A DNA stretch of 64,000 nucleotides from Aradus depressus (lineage: Eukaryota > Arthropoda > Insecta > Hemiptera > Aradidae): contig OY759221.1 of assembly GCA_963662175.1 (NCBI GenBank), positions 2,356,001 through 2,420,000 of the forward strand, given 5' to 3'. The notes beneath the pieces are model-generated. The model was not told the origin of the DNA and searched no databases. It was given only the letters and a program-made list of their open reading frames with translations. Both the position numbers and the translations under genes were made by a program. Of the stretch, positions 30,297 through 41,064 are shown piece after piece (position 1 is the stretch's first letter; each line of letters starts with the position of its first letter).

Positions 30297-31126
30297 GAAT
30301 GATATTGTAAATAAAGTAAAAAATGAATTTATTAATGAATATAAATTAAAATCAATAAATAGTACCAAGCATACTTTATATAAACAGTTAGTTGCAGATA
30401 ATAAAGTTATTTTCTCAGAGATGGATGCGAATTCGATAAGCTGGGTGCTGAAGGTACGAGGTGAACTTCTTTATTTAAATAAGTATTCTTACACTAAGGA
30501 GGTCAAGCTTTGCTCCATGTGTAATAACAAGCAAGATGAAGATGTGTTTCACTTTATTGCCGTATGCCCCATCTTAAAAGAATTTCGTTTTATTTATTTT
30601 AACAACTTCTAAGCTCCTTAAATGTTTCAAGTTATCTAAATCTTAACATTATTATTAATTTTATTTCTATTTTTATTATTTACTTGTATTTGTACTTATT
30701 TATTTGTTATTTTTCCACGATTAGTCTAGTGACATTGTTTTATGTAAATTTAGAACTAGGTTTTGTTAAGAAATATTTCATGAGTTAGCTAACGGTACAG
30801 CCGGGGGACTCCCAAGTTTTAATAGCACCCTTTGACCTGAGATGTATTTGAAGGGTCGCTCACTGCAAACTGACTTAGTTCATAACTAGACCTGACGATG
30901 GTATAAAGCCGAAACCGGTAGTTATATATGTATATATATCTTTAGTGGAATAGACAATATTTCAAAAATAAGTTTGTTTTATCTATTTATTTATTTTAGT
31001 AAAGCAGAGTTAAGCTATGTTCAGTTTATTGAATATGTAAATGGACGAAATTACAAAAGTTTAATTAACTATTGCAAAGCCGCCTGGAAATATAGATTTG
31101 AGCTAGTTTCACAATTTAATTATTAA
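30297..31126 (+). pseudogene. LINE ORF2 C-terminus, split by a retroelement insertion
   Basis: The first part (30297-30601) encodes a tail with VKLCSMCNNKQDEDVFHFIA and CPILKEFRFIYF, i.e. C-x2-C...H-x4-C of the LINE zinc-knuckle region. The frame stops at 30610 in foreign DNA. It resumes at 30998 with SKAELSYVQFIEYV, NYKSLINYCKAAWKYRF and a stop at 31124-31126. A 13-bp direct repeat, tttatttatttta (30589-30601 and 30986-30998), brackets the insert. Removing the insert plus one copy puts both parts in the same frame, so the gene was whole when hit. 31127-31370 is its 3' end with (tta)n tails. Confidence 0.85.
30602..30985 (+). mobile_element. Retroelement 3' fragment inserted in LINE ORF
   Basis: A 384-bp insert with a 13-bp target duplication and no poly(A). 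It contains cctgacgatggtataaagcc followed by gaaaccggtagttatata (30891-30928), a motif common near the 3' ends of some LINE and Penelope-like elements. The order CTGANGA...GAAAC recalls a hammerhead core. The end tggaatagacaatatttcaa recurs near 6690 and inverted near 18661. Confidence 0.65.
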
Positions 31127-31370
31127 TATATGAACAGGTTAGTTTTTTTAAAGGATCATTTAAGTTAATTTTGTAAATTACTGCATTTGTATTTGAATTA
31201 TTTTATTTTTATTTTGTCACTTTTATATGTGTGAGTAGAAATAGAAGAGATAACCCCTCAGACGGTCAGTTTGACCATGAGTATTGTCGGTCAATATTAT
31301 TATTATTATTATTGTACATCTGTAAAAAGAAAAAGTAATAAAAACGTTTATTATTATTATTATTATTACA

Positions 31371-32040
31371 TTGCCGATGATTCACCTACTTTTTTGCGAT
31401 AAAGGGGTCACTAAACATGAAATTCAGAAGAAAACTCCAATATATAATGGTTACATTACTACCCCTGTGCTACTTATGTATCCGTTTCCTTCTTCTGCAG
31501 GATGTTCTTCCAGGTGTCCATTGTCCGCCCAGTTGATTGCGTTCTTCTCTGCCTCTTTGTCAAATCTCCTTTCAAACCATCTCCATTTCTTCCTTCCATT
31601 CCTAATTGACATTCCCACGGAACTTATCATTTCTCGAAATGTCTTATTTTCCTCTTTACATCTTTTCTTTTGTCACCCTCGTAACTAACTTTATTCCGTT
31701 TTCCTTACAGAAAGATCAAACTTTAAGGACACTTTCATTAAGATCTTCTTTGATGAGTCCTCTCTAAAGAGGCTTCCGCATTTGTATCTACAAATTGGGA
31801 CGACACCTAGCAATTTTCAGCCGATTTGATATGAGGGAATATATATTGTGTGTACACCCAGGGATCTAAGCATCCAATGCTCTTATTCCTTTTCTATTGG
31901 CTCAACTGTGTGGGGGTCCTTAATTTTGTCTACTCCAAGTTTATACATAATTTTGAAATTGTACGTATTCTAAATGTTATTACTGATTCAAAAGGATACA
32001 TGAGATGGGAGAAGTAAATGAATGAAAAATGAAATGAAAA
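31371..32040. other. Unassigned, with SINE-2 scrap
   Basis: tgtacacccagggatctaag at 31851 belongs to the second SINE family (31845-31945, minus). The ORF at 31371-31688 has no recognisable motif. Its reverse strand (31500-31690) reads basic, LINE-like peptide but I cannot place it. Confidence 0.4.
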
Positions 32041-32990
32041 GAAATTTTATTATTCTGGGACCGAGGTCCCCTAAAAATAAATACATAAAGAGTAAAGAAA
32101 ATGAAACAATGAAATATAGTATCAGTACAAAGAAATAAAAAGATAGGTGAATAAAAATTAGTGCTACATTTGAGAAAAACTATACAATTAAAAAAATAGA
32201 TAAACAAAAGATAAACAGGAAATAACATAAAATTAACAACTTCATTATGATGACAAAAAATAAATAAAAGTATCTATAAAAATAAAAGAAAAAAAGAAAA
32301 TCTATATAACTAAGAAATAAATAAAATTGATAATATAAATCGACCGAGCATAATAATAAGATGGTTGATTGTAAAAGAGAAGGGAGGATGCCCAGCCAAG
32401 GTTTGGAATAAAATTAACTTTAGAAAGTAGGGGCTAGATAGAGAAGTGGGAGGAGAGAGAAGAAAAATAAAAATAGTCAAAATAAAATGAATAAATGCAT
32501 GATAAAAATATATTAATGTGTAAATGAACCAAAAAGGAAAAATATTGATTATGATAGAATAATTTAGGAAATATGATAAAAGGAATATAATAAAAATAGA
32601 GAATGACAAAGACAAAAAAGTAAGACACTATTTGAGAACGTTCATTTCATAGCAGATCGTTTTAAAAGACGTGGAGAATTGTCAAGGTGATTTCTGTGAG
32701 GATAGCCTTTGTGCGAGAGGATTTTTTGAAACGAATCTGCATTAAGTCTTATACATAGGATCTTAGTGAGGGGTTTTATTTAGGATGTAGAAAGAAGAGT
32801 TTGCGATGTGTCTGAGAACTTGGGTTCTGTAGTTGTTTTTATAAATTGTAATTTAGATTTGAATCCTAGAATGCGTTTGGACTCGTAAGTTCTTTCTCCT
32901 GGGTGAGTTTCAGGTATGTCCACTGTCCTTGGTTGACATAAAGACGAGAAATACTTGACGCGATTGTAGTAAAGTTGACGCACACTTCTC
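32041..32990 (-). repeat. Possible LINE 3' end and tail coding remnant
   Basis: On the minus strand, short basic readings such as RVKYFSSLCQPRTVDIPE (~32960) lead to a stop near 32645. A long AT-rich stretch follows, ending with a GGGACCTCGGTCCC hairpin (32056-32071) and ataataaaatttc. This resembles a LINE tail and 3' UTR, but no diagnostic motif is present. 32991-33590 shows nothing. Confidence 0.3.
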
Positions 32991-33596
32991 TGTACTCAGT
33001 TCTTTACGTTATAAGTTGCACTAGCCCGTCAAGATGTCCTGGAGACGAGAGGATGCAAGTAGCGAAAGAAGCAAGAGATGGCGATGAAGGCGGAGAATGA
33101 TGTTATACTTATTTCGTCAGCATTTAGTGTTTTAGAGTAGAAGTCTGGAAAGTAGTCACATCATACAACTTTCAGTCAAATCATATAACGGAGAGGAACA
33201 CCTAGTGGTTGCGAAGTTACTAACTTCTTAACAAGATAGGAATAATAACAATTTCAAAATGTAATAATTTAAAGTTTAATAATATGAACTCCATTTTTCT
33301 TTGATGAAAATTCCAGAGGGTCCATTTCCAGTCTAGAATAGTTGTCCAGCAAAATTGAAGACGTGCTCGTCAGAGGGTCACCCAAGATTCAGTCACGTCT
33401 TGGACTCAATGATATTTTTTATATCTTTCTAACTTATAAAGTCGAACTTTCGGCTATAAAAGAGCTTTTCATAGAAGTACTTACAGATATAACTAAATAT
33501 AACATCTTCAGTATCTCATTGCTAAATATTCAACATGTAACTTAACTCCATATTTCGTACACTATCAGAAAAAATACTTTAAAAATATAAAAAGAT

Positions 33597-33995
33597 TTGT
33601 TGAACAAGAATTCCAACATCAACAGAATACAAACTTTTCAGTCAAAAGTCCTACGACAAATTGTCAATGCTCCTTTTTATGTCACCAACAAAGTCCTACA
33701 CAAAGACCTCAATGTCCAAGACCTAATTCAACTCCGCTTCAAGAAATTCCATTCTAAGTTGAATACCCATCCCAATCCTGTCGCTCAGCGCATGTCCTCT
33801 CAGTCCCATCCCGACAACCCTCCACGCCGTCTAAGACGACGCTGGCCTCGTGATCTTCTTTGAATGACGGGACTGTCTAAGGGAGTGTCAGCACTGGCTG
33901 GCTTCTCCCATCAATTGTTCATATTTATCTCTCATGTTCACTTCTACCTATTGTTAATTTTGTACTGATTGTAGAAAAATAAAAAAATTAATAAA
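33597..33995 (+). pseudogene. Jockey-clade LINE, last 88 codons of ORF2 and 3' UTR
   Basis: MLNKNSNINRIQTFQSKVLR, then VNAPFYVTNKVLHKDLNVQD and RLRRRWPRDLL with a stop at 33861-33863. This is the standard jockey ORF2 C-terminus (IQ.FQSK.LR.IVNAP.YV.N..LH.DL). It is 5'-truncated; the 3' UTR ends in aaaaataaaaaaattaataa near 33995. It is a relative of the minus-strand fragment at 8660-9135 but a separate insertion. Confidence 0.88.
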
Positions 33996-34149
33996 TTTAA
34001 CATTGACGTCATACAGAGGGACAAACTCAACAATGAAGGATGTCTACTTCCCCCTCCCCTTCTCTCGATACACCACGGCCATCTCAATGAAACATCTTCA
34101 TATTGTTTATTTATAACATTCATAATAACTTGTTACTTCCCCAACTATA

Positions 34150-34515
34150 CGGTGTATAGGGGAAGTTATGTAATCGGTCAACAATTGTGAGTTTTCACAA
34201 GAATTTCATGCTTTTCGACCCACAATTATCTACAATGATGAAAATAATAATCCTCTCTATCTGTGTGTGTCTGAACGCGATAACTACCGATGGAATGAAT
34301 GTATCGACAAGAACTTTTCTAAGTGTATAGAACCCAATAAGGACGACACCTATTGATTTTCAGCGAAATCGGTCAAGGGGAAGAGGGGTGGGTTTAGGGG
34401 GGAGCTAAACCCAAAATGAGTATTGAGAAGTCCTTATGTAAGTGAACTACTCATTTTTAGCCAAAACAGCCGATTCGGTTTTCGGGGGAGTGCGAAAACT
34501 TACATTCTGTCTGTT
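34150..34515 (+). repeat. Dispersed ~480-bp repeat
   Basis: tataggggaagttatgtaat, cggtcaacaattgtgagttt, taactaccgatggaatgaat, cctattgattttcagcgaaa and cgattcggttttcggggga. It lacks the usual second 'atgaatgtatcgacac' block through a deletion near 34410. Confidence 0.75.
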
Positions 34516-34527
34516 GTCAGAACGTGG

Positions 34528-34745
34528 AAAGAAAAAATACGTCGGTGAATCACCGGCAATGTACTTCCCCAGAACGAATTAATCAATTAATTTGTTGTTC
34601 TTTCTCCAAAACCAATCGACTGTTTGCGCTAATGTTCAACAGTTGACTTAGGGAGGGGGGGGGGGGGGGGGGGGGACTCCTAAATCCTCATATTAAATTT
34701 TGTGTCGATATGTTCAATACATCGACAGTAATAAAGGTATTTGAG
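34528..34745 (-). repeat. Dispersed repeat in head-on orientation, with poly(G)
   Basis: Begins with the terminal palindrome gtcggtgaatcaccggcaat, then aaccaatcgactgtttgcgc, a G21 run (34655-34675) and attttgtgtcgatatgttca. It faces the copy at 34150-34515, making an inverted pair. Confidence 0.75.
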
Positions 34746-34780
34746 TCGACCCTCTCATCTCTGTTCCTCCTTCTTCCTTC

Positions 34781-35298
34781 GACCGGTTTCTTGGAAAATT
34801 AATAGATGCTATTCATGGGTTTTTGAATTGAGCTCTCTCTCTTGTTTCCATCAGCCGATATCGCTGAAATTTAACAGGTTATCTCCCAACTGGGTTTTGA
34901 CTATAAATGTGAAATTTCATGTTGATAAATTCATTACACTGAGGGCGCCGCGGCGCGCCGGTAGCTCAGTGGTATGCGTGCTTGACTTCTGAGCTCAAGA
35001 ACGTGGGTTCGTAACCCGACCGAGGCCCTTAGTTTATTTTATCTGGGAGGTTAAATAAACTTAAGCACGCCGTCCTTCGGATGGGACGTTAAGCGATGGT
35101 CCTGAGCCTGTACGATGTCAGGTACTCGTTAAAGACCCCTAACCCTAGGAGAATAAAAATTTAGGGTAGGCAAAATTTAGGACTCCCATAGTATAGTCGG
35201 GCTCATGTCCACCAGAGTGATGAAAGAGCGCTCTGGTAGTAGATGATATGACTTCGTAGTTAAAGCCCGGGCATGAGTCATAAAACCTAACCTAACCT
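34781..35298 (+). repeat. Duplicated segment (repeat + SINE), copy 2
   Basis: Matches 26774-27252 almost base for base (only isolated differences, e.g. ttcttgg/ttcatgg). Here the SINE portion (34955-35298) is complete, ending ggcatgagtcataaaaccta and (aacct)n. Copy 1 is truncated, so this is closer to the ancestral state. Confidence 0.9.
34955..35298 (+). mobile_element. Full-length tRNA-headed SINE
   Basis: Box A ggtagctcagtgg, mutated box B gggttcgtaaccc, core cacgccgtccttcggatggg, and tail aacctaacctaacctaa. It shares private mutations with the copy at 26950-27252. Confidence 0.93.
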
Positions 35299-35574
35299 AA
35301 AATTATTTTATTTTCAATAATTTAACATTTTATTCAAAGTTTCTACATATAGTTTATTATTTTTTCATTTTCAGTTTTTATTATCTACCGAAATTGCTTG
35401 CAGTTGTATTATGGAATATAATTTTCTCCTTTGGCTTGATTTGTGGCTACTTTTCCACAATTTACTCACCACTCATTTACATTCCCCAACTGCAGCAAGT
35501 TATATAATGTATGCGACAGCAGAATGTTCTGCTATGAGATTTTTCATAGAAATAAATGACGTTGTCTTCCCAAC

Positions 35575-35640
35575 TGTTTTATTTCCGACTAGAACCGGTT
35601 TTAAACGCAACTGCTTCATCAGTGGCGCAACAATTAATAC
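35575..35640 (-). repeat. Retroelement end fragment with CTGATGA motif
   Basis: On the minus strand: ccactgatgaagcagttgcg, then tttaaaaccggttctagtcg and gaaataaaacagttgggaa. The CTGATGA...AAAACCGGTT layout resembles that of the insert at 30602-30985. Confidence 0.45.
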
Positions 35641-35989
35641 ATAATCAATAAATTATAATTATGAAAAACTAACAAATGCATCAGTAGTAACAAAATAACA
35701 TAAAACTTCCTTATCCCACCCGTATAGTGTGTAGTCTAAATGAAACACTGGCATAGCTGTATTATGAAGAAGAAAAAAAAAGTACAGCTGTTTGATGAAT
35801 TTTTATTAATTTTAATATTTCCTATAAATTTATTTTATTGTGAACAGCTGTTTCAGCATTGTGGTTATAAAGTAGCTTTATATATGTACAAAGTTTAATT
35901 TAATTGTGAGACTAAATTGTAAACCAAATTTACTAAATTTTGTGACGTATTTGCGGGTAAAGACTCCCTCTACCCGAAGAGATGAGGAA

Positions 35990-36499
35990 ATGTCTTCCAA
36001 AGACATAAAAACTATCCCTGCAGTCAACATGTCACTAGCGGCTAATGAATCCCCAATAGACTGGGCAGAAGACCTCCCCACAGTAGCAGACAGTGGGTCC
36101 TGGACCCAAATCAACTCCAGGAAGAGGCCTGGAGCCAACTCTCCCACCAGTCAGTCCGTAAGCAAAAAATACTTAACTGACCTTTCCCTCGTTCACACAC
36201 AAAATAGATTCGAACCGTTGAATGCTATTCAAGTAGATAACACCAAACCAGAACCGAAATTCAAAATTCCACCGATATTTCTCCATGATGTAAATAATTT
36301 TCAAGCCATTTTAAGCGATATAAAAAGGTTAGTCAGCGATCAGTTTGAAATGAAACAAGCTGGAAGTCGCATTAAAATACTAACTTCCACCATTCCCGAC
36401 TTTCGCACTCTCACAAAATATTACGATGATCATCAAGTGCACACACTCTCCAATCAGCTGTCTCCATCATCTCAACTTGGTTTTCTAACTGGAAGTTAA
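35990..36499 (+). pseudogene. Jockey-type ORF1 (gag-like), N-terminal part
   Basis: From ATG 35990: 169 codons with DWAEDLPTVADSGSWTQINS, KNRFEPL-like QNRFEPLNAIQVD, FKIPPIFLHDVNNFQAILSD and IKILTSTIPDFRTLTKYYDD. These match the region before the zinc knuckles of jockey-clade ORF1, the RNA-binding coat of the element. At YYDDHQVHT the sequence jumps, without knuckles, into ORF2 sequence read in another frame, so the last ~20 codons are out-of-frame RT. The frame is open 28 codons upstream of this ATG (to 35906) but without another methionine. Confidence 0.85.
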
Positions 36500-37077
36500 A
36501 ATTAAATCCTTTGAAATCATCAGCCAAAATTTTTTCTCTCCGCCGAATACGCCAAACCAACAACATCCAAATTGACAATACTGATATTCCCTGGAATACT
36601 CCACAACAAACATTAAAATATCTCGGTTTACACATGGACACAAGACTTACATGGCACACCCACATCTCAACAAAACTAACACAAGCATATCAAAGACTCT
36701 CACAACTTTATCCACTCATTAACCGCAACACTCCACTCCGCCCAAATTGCATCAAAATCTTGTACACATCACTATTACGTCCACTACTAACATATGCTTG
36801 CCCAATATGGTACAGTGCAAGCAAAACAGTAAAACGAAAATTACAATCATTCCAAAACAAAACCCTCCGCATAGGTCTCAACGTACCGTGGTTCGTGAGA
36901 GGCAGTATAATTCATAAAGAACTGGACATAGCTCCCATGGACACCGTCCTGCGATCTCTGACTGAGACGTTCCTCCAGAACCTGCCCCTCAGCCCTGGAG
37001 CTGTCCACTTCAATATTGGACAGCCCACTGCACATCGCCGACTGCGACCCAGACTCCCACAGGACATTTTAACTTAG
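36451..37077 (+). pseudogene. Jockey-type ORF2, RT C-terminal end
   Basis: In frame from the junction: AVSIISTWFSNWKLKLNPLK, SSAKIFSLRRIRQTNN, LKYLGLHMDTRLTWHTHIS, LYTSLLRPLLTYACPIWYSA, SFQNKTLRIGLNVPWFVRGS and a stop at 37075-37077. This is the RT thumb and the end of jockey ORF2. Endonuclease and catalytic RT (FADD-type motif) are deleted. The 3' UTR to ~37205 has T-rich runs and gaatgccggcccaaataaat. The junction sits in cacacactctcc at ~36440-36452, so a short-homology deletion is likely. Confidence 0.88.
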
Positions 37078-37205
37078 ATTTTAGTTTTATTTATCACTAT
37101 TAATGTTTTTTTTTCTTTTTTTTTCTTTTTTTTTTTTTATTTTTTTTTCTGTATTTTGTCATTTTTGTGAAAGGCACTTGAATGCCGGCCCAAATAAATT
37201 ACTTT

Positions 37206-37715
37206 CTTTTCTTCTATTTTATTGTTATTATAGATATTTATTTTAGTTATTTTCGAATGAATGTTTAAGTATTTATTTATGTGCATTTATTGTGCCCTGC
37301 CAGTATTTATTTAGACACCACACTATACGAGTGTAGTGTATAAGCATGTATATACAATTTTATATGCATATCCAGAACCCTATAAAGACTACACCTATAT
37401 TGATTTTGAGCCAATTCCGCCAAAGGGAAGATGAGGATTAGAGACGAGCTTGACACAAAAATGCCAATAACAGCCCAAGTAATGAATGTAGCAAGATGAG
37501 ATTTTATATATTGTGACGGTGCGTGCATGGATAGAAGACATTTTAATACAAATACAATAGTGGAGAGCAAGACTTTATGGTTTAAAAATCAAAAAAATAT
37601 ATAAGGGCGTCACATCTTTTAATATTTATTTAAAATATATTTTTTTTAAACTTAAGTATTAGGGTTAGTAAGCATGATTTATATACAAATAGAGAGATAA
37701 TAAAACAATAAAATA
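37206..37715 (+). repeat. Dispersed repeat fragment in AT-rich DNA
   Basis: Family blocks at 37320-37500 (catatccagaaccctataaa, agactacacctatattgatt, gatgaggattagagacgagc, gtaatgaatgta). The remainder is AT-rich and featureless. Confidence 0.55.
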
Positions 37716-38440
37716 ATGGACTTGCATGCCGAAATCGTCTCCTCTGGTGGTCCCACGGATAGACTTCATCTAAAAAAGGTGACTCGTGGCTTGATGCACT
37801 CCTCATTCGTCTTCTTCTATACGCCGATCATGGGCCGACTCCTGGTCTTTCTTCACCCCTTGATCAAGCACAACCCACTCTCTGCATTACTTGTTCTCTT
37901 TATACACTTTACTGCACATTTCCACTTCTCATCATCAACCCTCCACTTTCACCCCTGGACATCCACTATCTCTAACTCTTTACTCTGCCTTCTTAACATC
38001 GACTGTCCATTCTGACTCTCTGCTCTAGCCTCTCCACATCGACTGCCCGTCTCTCATCATGAACATCGCCTTCCACCATCTTTTCACAATGAGCCACTCT
38101 GATTGGCTAATATTCGCGACTATGCCTTTCATATTGTAGCACTTATAATTAGGTTTATTATTTATTTTTTTTATTTGTTACATATTATTCTTTTATTTCT
38201 TACTCAAATTCTATTTTTTTACAATACTATTAATATTTAAATACTTAAACCAAATATAATCTTTTTAATATCTCGTATCAATTAATTAAATGATAACATC
38301 CAATTGATAACCCTTTTGATTGCTACACCTCTGTGTCTGGACGCTTAAGGCGTGGCCTTCTAACCAGTCAGACCTCCCACTTTTACACAACCTCTTTTTT
38401 TTTATGTGGCAGTATAATGCACCGTCACAATATACATACT
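37716..38440. other. Unassigned; ORF 37716-38015 not recognised
   Basis: A 99-codon ORF (hydrophobic, Ser/His/Phe-rich) lies in pyrimidine-rich DNA continuing to ~38100 (ctctagcctctccacatcga, gcctttcatattgtagcac). This could be part of an LTR or a 5' UTR of a retroelement; no motif supports a protein. 38102-38440 is AT-rich. Confidence 0.35.
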
Positions 38441-38665
38441 TATATATATATATATATATATATAAATTTGAAACACAAGTTTCAGCAAAATCGGCCGAAG
38501 GGAGGTCAGATGTGCTCAACTCAAAACTCTAGATTCAGAATTCCCTGAGCAACATTTCCATTGAATTTCAACCAAATCGGTGGATTGATTTCAACGGGAG
38601 AGCAAACACTTAGTGGATTAATTCGCACTGGGGAAGTACATTGTCCGTGGTTTACCAAGAAGGGT
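38441..38665 (+). repeat. (TA)n microsatellite and dispersed repeat 3' half
   Basis: (TA)11-like run at 38441-38463, followed by ttcagcaaaatcggccgaag, ttgaatttcaaccaaatcgg, acttagtggattaattcgca and ctggggaagtacattgtccg. Confidence 0.7.
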
Positions 38666-39496
38666 TTTTTCTCTATGGTAGAAGAGCGGTAATTGTGCTG
38701 ATGATCACTGCTACCCTACCTGTTGCTCCGACTAACAGATAACGGCCTAATAGCTGTGATAAATATTTAAACCCGTTCCTGGCCAGTTACACACCTCTCA
38801 CCTCTATTTGTGTCTGCTGAAATCTTAATGAGTGTGATTTTTCCCATGGGCTACAGAGGAGCTCAGACAACTGTTGGGCCTGGGGCAATGCATATTTTGG
38901 GGTCAGCCTGGTCTAAAAACACAACATTACTATAATTTAATCAAAACATTGATGATATTTTGTGTTTATGACGCTGAAATTGTAATCACTTGATCCCCCT
39001 GCATTAAAAAATAGATTTTGATGAAATTTTCAGTGTATGTTTGGTCTGGCATCCCTTTGGTTCTCATCATCAATTTGATATTGATTCGCATAGTATAAGC
39101 AGAGAATGTTAAATTTTCATATTTTCTATTTGAACCTTCTCCCTTCAAAATGGAGGATAGGGCCACGATTTAATGTGGACATTCGAAACAATGAGGATAC
39201 CTGCTGCGTCAAATTTCTTAAAACTTAGGGAACCAACGCAAGGAAAATTGGCGCCCCATTACTTCGCCATGAAAACCGACGCACCCGAACATTTGAAATA
39301 GAATATATTGCAGTCTTATATACCGGTGCATTATACTCAAAGTGGTTACAGAATTATTTACAATGATTCATTTTCAGATTAACTATTATTCACTGCGATT
39401 AGTAAAGCGTCATTAGGTTTAGTAACCTGTTTCCTATGAATACATTCTTGGCAGACTTATTGCAATGTGTTTCCAACACTACATACTAAAATGTTT
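38666..39496. other. No supported gene
   Basis: AT-rich, unremarkable sequence. Nothing I can name. Confidence 0.4.
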
Positions 39497-39834
39497 AGGT
39501 TAGGTTTTATGACTCATGCCCGGGCTTTAACTACGAGGTAATATCGCCTGCTACCAGAGCGCTCTTTCGTCACTCTGGTGGACATGAGCCCGACTCTACT
39601 ATGGGAGTCCTAAATTTTGCCTACCCTAAATTTTTATTCACCTAGGGCAGGGGCCTTTAACGAGTACCTGACATCGTACAGATTCGGGACCATCGCTTAA
39701 CGTCCCATCCGAAGGACGGCGTGCTTAAGTTTTATTTACCTCCCAGATAAAATAAACTAAGGGCCTCGGGCGGGTTTCGAACCCACGTTCTTGAGCTCAG
39801 AAGGCAAGCACGCATACCACTGAGCTACCGGCAA
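39497..39834 (-). mobile_element. Full-length tRNA-headed SINE, minus strand
   Basis: Starts with the (TTAGG)-like tail ttaggttaggttttatgact, then gcccgggctttaactacgag, aacgtcccatccgaaggacg, gcgggtttcgaacccacgtt (box B) and cataccactgagctaccggc (box A). All parts present and well conserved. This is the orientation in which SINE-derived sequence appears in the satellite at 52857-60367. Confidence 0.95.
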
Positions 39835-39959
39835 AAAAAAATATATATATTTTAAGAGTTAGAACAACATTTTTTAAACCAAAAAATAAATATTTATAAT
39901 AATAAGATGTTGATATAATTTAAACAGAAATAAAAATAAGAAACAATTTAAAACTTAAA

Positions 39960-40485
39960 CATCTTACTTGTTGATATGGCAGCCTTTGGCAGCTATTACA
40001 GCTATATTCTAGGCATTGTTTTAATAAGTTTCTCAAATTTTTCTGCAGAAATTGTTTTATCGTGCTTACAGTTAGGTTTGGTGGTGGCCCTGTACTGATT
40101 TGGGGGTGTTTTGGTGGGAACAGAGTTGGCGACTTAGTCAAAATTGAAGGAATCCTGAAAAAAAAAACAATATAAAAAAATCCTGGAGGAAAATGCAATT
40201 CCTTCTGGTACAAGAATAATTGGAGAAATGTTTGTGTTCATGCAGGACAATGATCCAAAACATTCTTCTAAGCTATGTGAGAGCTTTCTTGAGCATCCGG
40301 TTCAATAGGAAAAAATAAACATAATGCTTTGGCCACCACAGTCTCCCGTCCCACCTTAACCCAATCGAGCTTTTATGGGATAAGTTGGATAGGAATGTGA
40401 GAAGATTAGCCCCAACTAACAAACAGGATCTCTGGTGAATTTTACAGGATGAATGGGAGAAAATTTCTGCAGAAAAATGGCAATT
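39960..40485 (+). pseudogene. Tc1-type transposase, rearranged remnant
   Basis: Plus strand 40070-40485 reads GGGPVLIWGCFGGNRVGDLV, then (shift) IGEMFVFMQDNDPKHSSKLC, and after another shift HLNPIELLWDKLDRNVRRLA, TNKQDLW*ILQDEWEKISAE. DNDPKH carries the second catalytic Asp. The third, expected in S-P-D-L-N-P, is lost (the plus frame has HLNPIE). The true C-terminus (ISAEKFEKLIKTMPRI...AVIAAKGCHINK) is missing downstream but present at 40056-39960 in the opposite orientation, upstream of the body. So an inversion moved the last ~35 codons. No terminal repeats seen. Confidence 0.85.
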
Positions 40486-40489
40486 TAAT

Positions 40490-40615
40490 TCTCCGGTACG
40501 AATTAATCAATTAAGTTTTCTCTCTCCCCCTCCGAAACCAATCGAACGTTTAGACTGTTGACGTTTAAGACTGTTGACTTACATTCTGAATCCTCGTACT
40601 AAATGTGTAGTGAAA
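40490..40615 (-). repeat. Dispersed repeat fragment
   Basis: ggtacgaattaatcaattaa, ccgaaaccaatcgaacgttt, gttgacttacattctgaatc; minus orientation. Confidence 0.65.
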
Positions 40616-40840
40616 AATGCAGATTGTGCGAAAGAAAAATGAAATTAATTTAGTTCCGTTTGCATATGATCCTATGATCGGGACCTTTACCGGCCGATTT
40701 TGTGAAATCCAGACTTATTTAAGCTATTGTTGAGTATTCCACTGAGCCATTGTTACTAGCTCGCTATTCCATTGAGCTTTGAGCTCCTATTTTGTTGTGG
40801 ATTTTCAAGTTTTTATACTTTCTACAGCATTTGAATAAAA

Positions 40841-41044
40841 ATGGATGAATCGAAGATGAGTGATAGTAATGAAGAAAACTTTTGTTTTATATGTTACAAG
40901 TTAGGATCAGTTTTTGGATCGAGCTCGGATTTCGGTGAAATAATAAAAATAACAAAGAGGTTGCCTACTTTAAGAAATGCTTCTGAAGAAAGAGAAGATT
41001 GGATTAGATTAGATCTACCGGCAGCCAATTCAAGTTCAAAGTAA
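40841..41044 (+). CDS. Hypothetical 67-residue protein, possibly N-terminus of a transposon ORF
   Basis: ATG 40841 in context aaaaATGG, preceded by an AT-rich leader. Encodes NEENFCFICYKLGSV (one C-x2-C pair), FGEIIKITKRLPTLRNASEE and REDWIRLDLP, then stops at 41042. The pattern 'C..C...G.....TLR.AS.ER.D' reminds me of the N-terminal segment of several insect transposon-encoded proteins, but this is weak. Acidic N-terminus, no membrane segment. The frame ends where dispersed-repeat DNA begins (~41060), so it may be truncated. Codon use is AT-rich like the surroundings. Confidence 0.35.
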   Translation: MDESKMSDSNEENFCFICYKLGSVFGSSSDFGEIIKITKRLPTLRNASEEREDWIRLDLPAANSSSK

Positions 41045-41064
41045 TACTACTTTAGTTCCTAAGC

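Noticed and set aside
37716..38015. 99-aa ORF beginning MDLHAEIVSSGG
   Set aside because: Pyrimidine-rich DNA with no motif; may be retroelement UTR. Listed only as unassigned.
39497..39512. Interstitial telomere
   Set aside because: Only three TTAGG-like units, explained by the SINE tail.
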